From the NCBI GenBank assembly GCA_015061055.1, contig SUXH01000008.1, positions 1 to 64,000 of the forward strand: a DNA stretch of 64,000 nt, in the 5' to 3' direction. This stretch comes from Bacteroidales bacterium (GTDB taxonomy: Bacteria > Bacteroidota > Bacteroidia > Bacteroidales > Muribaculaceae). A model generated the notes under the pieces. The model did not search any database and was not told the DNA's origin. It was given only the letters and a program-made list of their open reading frames with translations. A program made the position numbers and the translations under genes. Shown piece after piece: positions 56,124 through 64,000 of the stretch (position 1 is its first letter; every line of letters begins with the position of its first letter).

Positions 56124-58934
56124 ATGTCTAAATTTTCTAAAAAAATTACCCTTACGGTAATATGTGTATTGAGTTTCTCAACTTTGTTCCTTTCTTGTCG
56201 AGAGTCTTTGAACAGAAATGATTTTTCAGAAGAAAAAAATCAAGTTGATAGCCTTGCTCGACAATATCAGTTTTCCATTGATAGTCTAGTAAACTTACGT
56301 TCTCAGTTTCAACAATCAGAAAATAAGGTTGGCGAAATGAGAGTATTAAGCTACATAGGTAAATCTTATCGTGAGCAAAATAAATTCATTGAAGCGATTG
56401 AAGCTCATAATGCCGAATTAGATTTAGCAACAGAATTGTGCGATACTTTTGAAATGATTCAAGCTTTAAATAATCTTGGCACAAACCATCGACGAATGGG
56501 TATTCTTGACGAAGCAACGAAATATCATTTCTCTGCACTCAATTTGTGCGAAAATTTTAGTGATAAAGACTCTTATAAGTCAAAAAAGAATCGAGTGATC
56601 TCACTAAATGGAATTGGGAATATTAGTCTGAGAATTGGCGACAATGAAACAGCCGATTCTGTTTTTCGCCAAGCTCTTGCAGGAGAAAAAGAATTAGGCA
56701 GTGCGTTAGGTCACGCTATAAATTATGCCAATATAGGAGCAATCTTTGAAGATAAGAATATGCTTGATTCGGCTTGGGTTTATTACAAATCTTCAATGGA
56801 TAAAAATATTGAAGCAAAATCTGAATTAGGCATTTCATTGTGCTATACTCATTTTGGTAATCTCTATGAAAAAGAAGGTAAAATCGATGAAGCAATCAAA
56901 GAATATGAGAAAGCATATAAGTTGGAAGACAAAATCGACACATGGCATTGGCTTAATTCTTGTTTATCATTAGTTAATACTCATATAAGTAAAGGGAACT
57001 ACAATGTAGCCATTCGATTACTAAATAAAGCAAAAAACAAAGCAACAGAAGGTCATTCGATTGATCATTTGGCTTCTATCCATTCATTATATTATGAAAT
57101 TTACAATAGTCTTGGAAATACAGCTAAAGCCTTGGAGGAATATCGTTTAAGCGATATGTATAACGACAGTGTTATTAACCAGCAAAATCTAATATCAGTT
57201 CAAAACGAAAGAGTTAAATATGAATATCAACGCCGTCAACAAGAAATTGATGCTATAAATTCAGAATATAATAAAGAACGTGAGATACGTAAAATTATGA
57301 TTACCTCGCTTATTGTGATTTTGCTATTGATGATTGTCGGAATTGTTCTATTATTCTATTCATTAAAAGTTAAAAAGCGAGAACAACAAGCTATGGCTCA
57401 ACTTGATAACGTTCGAACATCGTTTTTCACCAATATTACCCACGAATTTCGTACACCTCTCACTGTAATTATCGGTTTAGGAGAGCGATTGGCCACAAGT
57501 GATAAACAAGATAACTTGGTGTCAATAGGTAACACCATCGCACGACAAGGAAAGAATTTATTATTGCTTATAAATCAGATTTTAGATGTTGCCAAATTGA
57601 AATCCAATACTGCTCATAAGGAATATCGACATGGCAACATTATAGGATTTATAAATGTAATTTTTGAGGGGGCTATAGAACTTGCAAATCGAAAAAGCAT
57701 TAACTTCTCGTTTATCCCCCATTCTAAATCGGTGAAAATGGATTTTATTCCGGATCATATCGTGAAAATAATGAGTAATCTCATCTCAAATGCTATAAAA
57801 TTCACCCCCAATAATGGTATTGTAAAAATAACAACTGAATGCTTAAACAATAAACTTTTGTTGATAGTTGAAGATAATGGCTGCGGAATTTCAAAAGAAG
57901 ACTTACCTTATATATTTGATGCGTTTTATCAAGGATATTCACAACATCGTTCAGCTGGAACAGGTATAGGTTTGTCGCTTGTAAAGCAACTTGTAGAATC
58001 AATGAATGGTACTATTCAAGTAGAAAGCGAAATAAATTCAGGAACAAAATTCATAATAACATTACCATTGGAGCAAGTAGACCAAAAAGTCTGTAACCTT
58101 GAAGAAAATCCTATCGTTGAAGAATTGTTTATTAATGATGGAAATGAAAACTCTTCAATCGAAAGTGATGATTCTAAAACTCGTATTCTCATAGTAGAAG
58201 ATAATAACGATATATCTTCATTCATAGGTTCTGTGATTGATAATGCAAACATCAGCTATGCTGCAAATGGTAAAATTGGGTTAGAAAAGGCACTACAAAT
58301 TGTACCCGACATTATTATTACCGATATTATGATGCCCGAAATGGACGGAATAGAGATGTGTAACCAAATTAGGGAATCTGAAATCTTAAGCCATATTCCT
58401 ATTATCATAATATCAGCAAAAGCTACTGATGCTGACAAAATAGAAGGTATTAAATCGGGTGTCGATGCTTATCTATACAAACCATTTAATGCTGATGAGC
58501 TGAACGCTACTATTTTATCACTTCTTGAAAGACGTAAGACTTTGCAAATGAATCTTTCAAGGAACTATTCGCTCGTTGAAAATTCTAATGAGAAAATGTC
58601 TTCAACCGATCAAGCATTTCTTAACAAAGTTATTGATTTAATTTATGCACAGATGGCTGACCTTAAAGTGAATATCAACGACATAGCAGAATCTCTAAAT
58701 ATGACGGCACGCCAACTTAATAGAAAAATAAATGCAATAACAGGTGAGAATGCTTCAAAATATGTTCTTCAAGTGAGAATGACAAGAGCAAAACAACTGC
58801 TCGACTCCAATAATGGATATACAATAGCCGAAGTTGCCTATAAGTGTGGATATGAAGAAAATGCTAATTTCACACGCGCTTTCAAGTCATTATATAATAT
58901 AACTCCGACTCAATATCGCAAAATGCCAGATTAA
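56124..58934 (+). CDS. Hybrid two-component regulator with TPR sensor and AraC domain
   Basis: This single 936-residue protein has a lipobox-like N-terminus (LFLSC, Cys25), TPR repeats at about 70-360 as the sensor, a membrane helix at about 391-412, a histidine kinase dimerisation domain with His440 in THEFRTP, an ATPase domain with DNGCGISKEDLPYIFDAFY and GTGIGLSL, a receiver domain with Asp734 in TDIMMPEMDG, and an AraC-type helix-turn-helix at about 835-936. Related hybrid regulators control gene clusters next to them in Bacteroides. Here it is divergent from the eight-gene surface run, which is its likely target. The TPR sensor points to a protein or peptide signal, not a sugar, but that is inference. 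Confidence 0.92.
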   Translation: MSKFSKKITLTVICVLSFSTLFLSCRESLNRNDFSEEKNQVDSLARQYQFSIDSLVNLRSQFQQSENKVGEMRVLSYIGKSYREQNKFIEAIEAHNAELDLATELCDTFEMIQALNNLGTNHRRMGILDEATKYHFSALNLCENFSDKDSYKSKKNRVISLNGIGNISLRIGDNETADSVFRQALAGEKELGSALGHAINYANIGAIFEDKNMLDSAWVYYKSSMDKNIEAKSELGISLCYTHFGNLYEKEGKIDEAIKEYEKAYKLEDKIDTWHWLNSCLSLVNTHISKGNYNVAIRLLNKAKNKATEGHSIDHLASIHSLYYEIYNSLGNTAKALEEYRLSDMYNDSVINQQNLISVQNERVKYEYQRRQQEIDAINSEYNKEREIRKIMITSLIVILLLMIVGIVLLFYSLKVKKREQQAMAQLDNVRTSFFTNITHEFRTPLTVIIGLGERLATSDKQDNLVSIGNTIARQGKNLLLLINQILDVAKLKSNTAHKEYRHGNIIGFINVIFEGAIELANRKSINFSFIPHSKSVKMDFIPDHIVKIMSNLISNAIKFTPNNGIVKITTECLNNKLLLIVEDNGCGISKEDLPYIFDAFYQGYSQHRSAGTGIGLSLVKQLVESMNGTIQVESEINSGTKFIITLPLEQVDQKVCNLEENPIVEELFINDGNENSSIESDDSKTRILIVEDNNDISSFIGSVIDNANISYAANGKIGLEKALQIVPDIIITDIMMPEMDGIEMCNQIRESEILSHIPIIIISAKATDADKIEGIKSGVDAYLYKPFNADELNATILSLLERRKTLQMNLSRNYSLVENSNEKMSSTDQAFLNKVIDLIYAQMADLKVNINDIAESLNMTARQLNRKINAITGENASKYVLQVRMTRAKQLLDSNNGYTIAEVAYKCGYEENANFTRAFKSLYNITPTQYRKMPD

Positions 58935-58979
58935 GCAACACCACACACACATTAAACCTTTACATAATACTAACAAGGC

Positions 58980-59019
58980 TAATTAAATATGGTAAGGATA
59001 TAATTTCCTTATTTAATTA
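58980..59019. terminator. Weak hairpin after the hybrid regulator
   Basis: TAATTAAAT at 58980-58988 pairs with ATTTAATTA at 59011-59019, and AAGGA pairs with TCCTT inside, leaving a five-base bulge. It is AT-rich and has no T tract, so the terminator call is tentative. Confidence 0.35.
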
Positions 59020-59028
59020 TTCATATCT

Positions 59029-59217
59029 CTAAGTTTTAATACTACACAATAATTCACTCCATTCCCAACCTATATATATATCATAATGCATTGATCCGCC
59101 AGTTGGAGCAATAACGTGACCAGTAGCATAAATAGACAAACATACGTTTATTATAATATACAGTAGGCATAGTGTCAAACAACTATTTGCTAAAAATTTA
59201 CATTTATTTCCAGTCAT
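59029..59217 (-). CDS. Possible small membrane protein
   Basis: This 62-codon open frame has an ATG and a hydrophobic segment at about 9-31 (FLANSCLTLCLLYIIINV), followed by a glycine and aromatic-rich tail. It lies 52 bases downstream of tamL on the same strand, in a gap of 335 bases that otherwise holds only the weak hairpin. There is no family match, and AT-rich DNA can give such frames by chance, so it is a low-confidence gene. Confidence 0.25.
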   Translation of the reverse strand: MTGNKCKFLANSCLTLCLLYIIINVCLSIYATGHVIAPTGGSMHYDIYIGWEWSELLCSIKT

Positions 59218-59269
59218 AAATGAAATCTGTTCTTTTTTTTATATAAGGTAATTCTGATACATTACACAA

Positions 59270-61594
59270 TTAAAATGGATAGCCAATCGCTATGTGAAAA
59301 GCAAGGCTGTTTTTAAACGATTTCATATTATAATATCCATTCTTTCCTGTATCGTATGGTGCGTGTATTCCTATACCTAAATCAGCTCGCAACACAAGCA
59401 TTTCCATATCAAAACGCAACCCGGCTCCTGTACCAAGGGCTAACTGCTTAAAAAAGGCGCCCTCTCCAAGTGCTCCTCCTGGTCGCAATGGGTCTTTTTC
59501 AAGAAGCCACACATTTCCAGAATCAAGGAACAAAGCTCCATGCAGAAAACCCATTAAAGGGAAACGATATTCTACATTAAACTCAAACTTAAATGTACCT
59601 GTCTGATCATAATACCCATTCTTAACATCAGCACTTGGGCGATAACTACCCGGTCCTACACCGCGCACGCCAAAAGAACGCAACGAATTAGCACCTCCTA
59701 TATAAAACTGCTCACTATAAGGAACTTGACTTGAGTTACCATAAGCATGAGCAGCTCCTGCAAACACTCGGAATACCAACCAATGTTTTGACATTGGGTG
59801 ATGAAACAACCTACACGAAAACACAAGTTGAGATTGTGCTTTAACAAATTGCGAGAATGGAGTACCAAACAATTTTTTCTCTCCATGACTACCCGCCAAA
59901 CTCCATATCCCCGAGAAGATATTACCGGCTTCCATTATACTTGAAGACCACAACAATTTATTATTCTGGTCTATTTTCTTGTCATAAGTATATGAATAAC
60001 TCATAAGAGGAATAAATTGATCAAGAAAGCTCAATGCAACTGCAGGATTCTCTGCCATTGCCTCATCAAATGCTTCAGTTGTACTGAGCATCTTTGTATA
60101 TGTAAGTTTAAATGGAGTAAATTCATTTGCAGAATGACGATTAGCATGCCACTCCCAGCTAAAACCTGTACCAAACTGAATCATTTTGAAGAAAGTAGGA
60201 CGATTGAGCAAATCGGCTGACAGCGACACTCGAGTCCAATTTATATATCTCCTGCTTTGATCAATAAATTTTGGTGCGAGCAAACGAGGAAACGATAACG
60301 TTGTATTCATACCAAACTCATATGAATTCATAGAACCGGTAGTGTTTTCTCTACTCGCCTTTCCTATTTGCCATTCATATCCTGCAGTCAATTGAGTTGT
60401 AAGTTGCTCTCCTCCGCCAAAAAGATTCTTATTAGTGAGTGATGCCACAATAGCCGGTCCAATATAACTATTCGACTTGGATGTAGCCTGAAATTCTATT
60501 GCAGCTTCCATTGGTTGGTCTAATGTACAATTCACCTTATAATCAATGATATTACTATCACCCAATGAATCAAGCGGGGTAACATCAATATTTACAGAAC
60601 TGAAAATACCCATTCTAGACAAGTTTAGTTGTGATTGGTCAATATCCCTCACTCTCACTATTCGACCACTACGAAAACGCAAACAAGACGGCACAAGATT
60701 GTCTCTCAATCTCATAGGTTGCATTCTTATCAAATTTACATTACGAGTAATTAATGTATCGGGAGTACCTCTACCGTATGGTCGATTTACAACCGCCTCA
60801 ACATTTCCCACGTAATATTTTCTCAATGCAGCCGGCTTAACATTCTGAGCAAGTGTTAATCTTAATGCTACTTTACCTTTAATCTCAGTAGTATCGGCAA
60901 GATATTCAATAAAATCAGGTTGAAAATAATAGTATCCCAAATTGCGAACTTTAGTTGATATAACCTCACGAACCGCACTTAGTGAATCAGTAATATACCG
61001 TTGACCAGCTTTTAAATATTCGCTACGTCTTGCAATAGAATCAATTATTTGTTCAAGTTCAGTATCACCATTTATATACTCAATTCGAGAAAACAAATAA
61101 GGCTTACCTAGTTCAATAAAATAAGATAACTCAGCCTTTTTAGGATTTTTCTTGTTATTAATCAATTCATAACGAGCAGTTCCTGAAAAATAACCATGAT
61201 TATCGAGTACCGATTTCATCATTCCCACTCGCAAAGTAGGATTAACGTCATCTATTACTACAGGTTGTTCCACCAATGTTTCATATAGCCATCCCTTCAA
61301 GCCCTTACTATTTGGACTCCAATGATTATACACCCATAATCCTATCGGAAACGGACTGCGAATATATGGTGAATACAAACTATTGTTTGGCTTTACATTT
61401 ATTACATCAAAAAGATAGGTATCCACTTCATCGGGAACTTTCTCACCTTTTGCCGGAGTAACTTCAAACTTATCTACACCTGTATATAGTTGTTCTCCTT
61501 CTACAAGGCTACTTGTTGTGGAGCACGATGCTACAACTATAGCGAACAACCACAAAAATATTAATCTTATTCCTATTTCAGAGTCTTTTCTCAT
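59270..61594 (-). CDS. TamL, lipoprotein BamA/TamA-family barrel
   Basis: This 774-residue Omp85-family protein has a lipobox, VVASC (Cys24), followed by POTRA-like domains at about 40-330 and a 16-stranded barrel. The barrel has the family motif SLRSFGVRGVGPGSY near 640 and closes with HIAIGYPF and a terminal phenylalanine. A lipidated TamA-like protein is the Bacteroidota TamL form, which works with TamB in outer-membrane assembly or lipid transport. It starts two bases after the tamB stop, so it is translated from the same message. Confidence 0.9.
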   Translation of the reverse strand: MRKDSEIGIRLIFLWLFAIVVASCSTTSSLVEGEQLYTGVDKFEVTPAKGEKVPDEVDTYLFDVINVKPNNSLYSPYIRSPFPIGLWVYNHWSPNSKGLKGWLYETLVEQPVVIDDVNPTLRVGMMKSVLDNHGYFSGTARYELINNKKNPKKAELSYFIELGKPYLFSRIEYINGDTELEQIIDSIARRSEYLKAGQRYITDSLSAVREVISTKVRNLGYYYFQPDFIEYLADTTEIKGKVALRLTLAQNVKPAALRKYYVGNVEAVVNRPYGRGTPDTLITRNVNLIRMQPMRLRDNLVPSCLRFRSGRIVRVRDIDQSQLNLSRMGIFSSVNIDVTPLDSLGDSNIIDYKVNCTLDQPMEAAIEFQATSKSNSYIGPAIVASLTNKNLFGGGEQLTTQLTAGYEWQIGKASRENTTGSMNSYEFGMNTTLSFPRLLAPKFIDQSRRYINWTRVSLSADLLNRPTFFKMIQFGTGFSWEWHANRHSANEFTPFKLTYTKMLSTTEAFDEAMAENPAVALSFLDQFIPLMSYSYTYDKKIDQNNKLLWSSSIMEAGNIFSGIWSLAGSHGEKKLFGTPFSQFVKAQSQLVFSCRLFHHPMSKHWLVFRVFAGAAHAYGNSSQVPYSEQFYIGGANSLRSFGVRGVGPGSYRPSADVKNGYYDQTGTFKFEFNVEYRFPLMGFLHGALFLDSGNVWLLEKDPLRPGGALGEGAFFKQLALGTGAGLRFDMEMLVLRADLGIGIHAPYDTGKNGYYNMKSFKNSLAFHIAIGYPF

Positions 61595-61596
61595 TA

Positions 61597-64000
61597 CTAA
61601 TCCTTTTTATGTTGTATAACAGGTGATTCTTCCAATAATATCACAGTATCTTTGGATGATATTACATCTTTTGACATAACCGGTTTTTTACGGCTAAAAC
61701 GGAACAAATTCTTCAATGTTGATAATTTACGTTTTATTACAAATGCTCCACCGGTTTCGGTTACTTCGCCCTCGAGCACACTTTCATAACCAGTTTGGCG
61801 GAATAATTTAATCGACATTGTTCCACTTTGATTAAGCATATATACAAATGATATATCATTCAACAAACTATTCGCTAAATTATCATCGGCACCGCTATCT
61901 GAATTATAATTACCACCCACAACTATTTTAAATCGATCGTTAAATAACGATTTAGATATTTTATATGAATATGTGGTTGATTTCGATTTAGTATCACCCG
62001 TTGTACTATTATACTGATTCATACCAAGTGTCAAATCCACACCTTTTATCGTATTAGCTGCCCAACGATTAATTTGTGAATTCAAGAATGAATATAACGG
62101 ATTACCACTCATATTGGCTGTTGTACCAAGTCCTGTATATGTTCCATAAAGTAGCATATTGATTGCTTGACTTGAACGTTGTGATGGCGACATCGACAGC
62201 AACTCATTTTGTACCGTAACATCTTCATTCGTACTCAAATCAAAATTAAGATCCATATTATTGAGCGTATTACCCACATCTACTGTTACAAGGAAATTAA
62301 TCACACGTGAATCCTGTCCCTCTTGTTGTACATTAGCTTTCATCTCATCAACGGCTTTTATGCTCAAAGTAGGATTGAGTACATCACCATTCCATGAGAT
62401 ATAACTACCATCTACAAAATCAAATTTCTTTTCCGACATCAATGGTGGAGTATAACGCACAAATCCTTCTTTAAGAGTATATTGCCCCACCAAACGCATA
62501 TCACCAAGAGAACTTTGAGTGTAGTTTAGGATACCACTTCCAGCCAACTCCAATCGATCATTACCACTATTAGACAGATAGACACTGAATTTAGAACCTT
62601 GTTGTATATTTAGTTTAGCATTTAGTTTGAAATTAGACCTAGTAAGTTCAATATTGGTCAATGAATCCACTTCCTCTTTAACTGTATCTGCAAAATTCAC
62701 AAACTTGACCATATTTTCATCAGTCTGCGTCGATAGAGTGCTAACATCAGTCTGGAATACATACGTTAAATTAGTTGTAGGTAATAACGTAAGCGATGCA
62801 TTTACATTCATATCATTCATTGTACCTTTCACCGAAGCATCAACATTAGCATATCCTTTTCCGAAAAGCTCCATCTTACGGCGTTGCTTACTATTTACAA
62901 ACTCTACATTATTTCCTTTCAGTGTCAAATTCATTTTCATTTCACTGATAGGTATTATGTTTATATTACCATTTATAGCAACAGCATTATCATTGCTACC
63001 ATATATATTATATTGATTGAAACGTATCACATTTGACTCCACAGGAATTTTATCATCCGAAAGTTTTAGATTTGAACCAAACAATGGCAAACTAATCAAC
63101 GCATTATGTCCACATAGATAACCATTCACAATCGGTTCAGAAAAACTTCCTTTAACATTCATCTCTCCATTCAGTGCTCCATCTAACTTTGCCACATCAC
63201 CTGGAACAAACGGATTTATTATATCCATAGGGAAACTATCTACTTTCACAGTAATATTATACGGATTTTGAGATGTAGTATCATTTAGCGAACCCCTTGC
63301 AACAACAGTTTTACGTCCATTCACGTCGAATGAAGATATCAACCTTATATAATTCTTAATAGGATCCAATTCGAGACCCAATTTGAATGCAAAATCGCCC
63401 ACACTCTTTCGGCTATACTTAAAGTTTTTCAAGCGAGTTATCCCTCCTCCAAGAATATTCTTCCGATCAAGTATCAATCTTATATCTGCACTCAATTCTC
63501 CACTCATCGGAGGTATAAACGGCGACACTTTAAGCCATTCCGAAATTTCAACTCCTCCAAGACTCAATTTTACATCATCTTGTCCTGTATGTCCTTCTTT
63601 TTCCACAGTCATAAGCGTCACAAAACTTGAATCGCTCCGCAAATTCAAATTCGCTTCAAACTGACGCTTTATATAATTATAATTAATATTATTTCCTTCG
63701 TTCACATTCCATTTACGATAACCTATAATAGGTACTTTAGGGAAGAAATTAACATTAACCGCTGTATCAGATAGGCGTGCGTTCATCCCCAATCGGAAAC
63801 CTTGCTCTCCATTTATGTTATACTGCTCAAGAAGCATACCTAACATACTCCCGCGCACACCACCACGCAATGTAACCTGAGCAAATTCGTCATTAGTTCC
63901 TCTCTTGTTTCCAACATGCAAATTATATGTAAGATATTTATTCTTTTGATTGGCATATAATGATACCGTATCAAGCCTCATTGTCCCCGATTCTATTCCA
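61597..64000 (-). CDS. tamB: TamB-family translocation/assembly protein (partial)
   Basis: This is the C-terminal part of TamB (DUF490) and the gene runs off the right edge. The frame stays open through position 64000, so the methionine at 63981 is probably not the start. The visible 800 residues are beta-helical repeats of the AsmA/TamB type, with short strands such as MNLTLKGNNVEF and LRLVGQYTLKEGFVRYTPP-like units. The last 250 residues contain the DUF490 segment (YISWNGDVLNPTLSIKAVD, LLSMSPSQRSSQAINMLLYG). TamB bridges the periplasm and works with TamL, encoded immediately after it. Confidence 0.9.
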   Translation of the reverse strand, partial: GIESGTMRLDTVSLYANQKNKYLTYNLHVGNKRGTNDEFAQVTLRGGVRGSMLGMLLEQYNINGEQGFRLGMNARLSDTAVNVNFFPKVPIIGYRKWNVNEGNNINYNYIKRQFEANLNLRSDSSFVTLMTVEKEGHTGQDDVKLSLGGVEISEWLKVSPFIPPMSGELSADIRLILDRKNILGGGITRLKNFKYSRKSVGDFAFKLGLELDPIKNYIRLISSFDVNGRKTVVARGSLNDTTSQNPYNITVKVDSFPMDIINPFVPGDVAKLDGALNGEMNVKGSFSEPIVNGYLCGHNALISLPLFGSNLKLSDDKIPVESNVIRFNQYNIYGSNDNAVAINGNINIIPISEMKMNLTLKGNNVEFVNSKQRRKMELFGKGYANVDASVKGTMNDMNVNASLTLLPTTNLTYVFQTDVSTLSTQTDENMVKFVNFADTVKEEVDSLTNIELTRSNFKLNAKLNIQQGSKFSVYLSNSGNDRLELAGSGILNYTQSSLGDMRLVGQYTLKEGFVRYTPPLMSEKKFDFVDGSYISWNGDVLNPTLSIKAVDEMKANVQQEGQDSRVINFLVTVDVGNTLNNMDLNFDLSTNEDVTVQNELLSMSPSQRSSQAINMLLYGTYTGLGTTANMSGNPLYSFLNSQINRWAANTIKGVDLTLGMNQYNSTTGDTKSKSTTYSYKISKSLFNDRFKIVVGGNYNSDSGADDNLANSLLNDISFVYMLNQSGTMSIKLFRQTGYESVLEGEVTETGGAFVIKRKLSTLKNLFRFSRKKPVMSKDVISSKDTVILLEESPVIQHKKD

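Noticed and set aside
36446-58934. Polysaccharide utilisation locus
   Set aside because: A hybrid regulator is present, but there is no SusC/SusD pair and no carbohydrate-active enzyme.

Overview
The window looks like chromosomal DNA of an anaerobic member of the Bacteroidales. The evidence is an AT-rich sequence, a complete Bacteroides aerotolerance (bat) operon, menaquinone genes, a fused FeoA-FeoB, a TamL/TamB pair, BspA-type leucine-rich repeats, a hybrid two-component regulator, type IX secretion-like C-termini, and several upstream sites matching the Bacteroidota -7 box TAnnTTTG. Genus and family cannot be settled from sequence alone. I see no rRNA, tRNA, CRISPR array, prophage or intact insertion sequence.

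Layout. 0.3-3.2 kb (minus): a Tat-type aldo/keto reductase-ferredoxin and a membrane polyferredoxin, probably a redox pair. 3.4-4.8 kb (plus): an HU protein overlapping a second HU protein that carries a membrane anchor and a LysM-like tail. 4.9-13.9 kb (plus): moxR, DUF58, a membrane protein, batA, batB, batC, batD, batE and a PAP2 phosphatase. 14.0-15.5 kb: a small helix-turn-helix protein and a DUF2007-Usp fusion. 15.6-18.7 kb (minus): two envelope proteins and umuC/umuD. 18.9-20.7 kb: glnS. 20.7-24.9 kb (minus): menF, rimO, ftsY and an isolated Fibrobacter-type-domain protein. 25.3-31 kb (plus): menD-menB-menC-menE and an acyltransferase. 31-36.3 kb: feoAB, an MFS transporter and a K+/H+ antiporter.

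The most distinctive part is 36.4-58.9 kb. Eight minus-strand genes with gaps of 3-65 bases encode, in transcription order, a 955-aa secreted protein with a type IX-like C-terminus, a 574-aa probable outer-membrane barrel, a 2,434-aa secreted protein, a 792-aa fibronectin-III-like protein, two lipoproteins, a DUF1573 protein and a BspA-like repeat protein. A hybrid two-component regulator is transcribed divergently from the head of this run. SusC/SusD genes and carbohydrate enzymes are absent, so it is not an ordinary polysaccharide utilisation locus. I read it as a regulated surface-assembly locus of unknown function. A sequence module around GAFVDGECRG recurs in two of its proteins.

59.3-64 kb (minus) holds tamL and the 3' part of tamB, which runs off the right edge.
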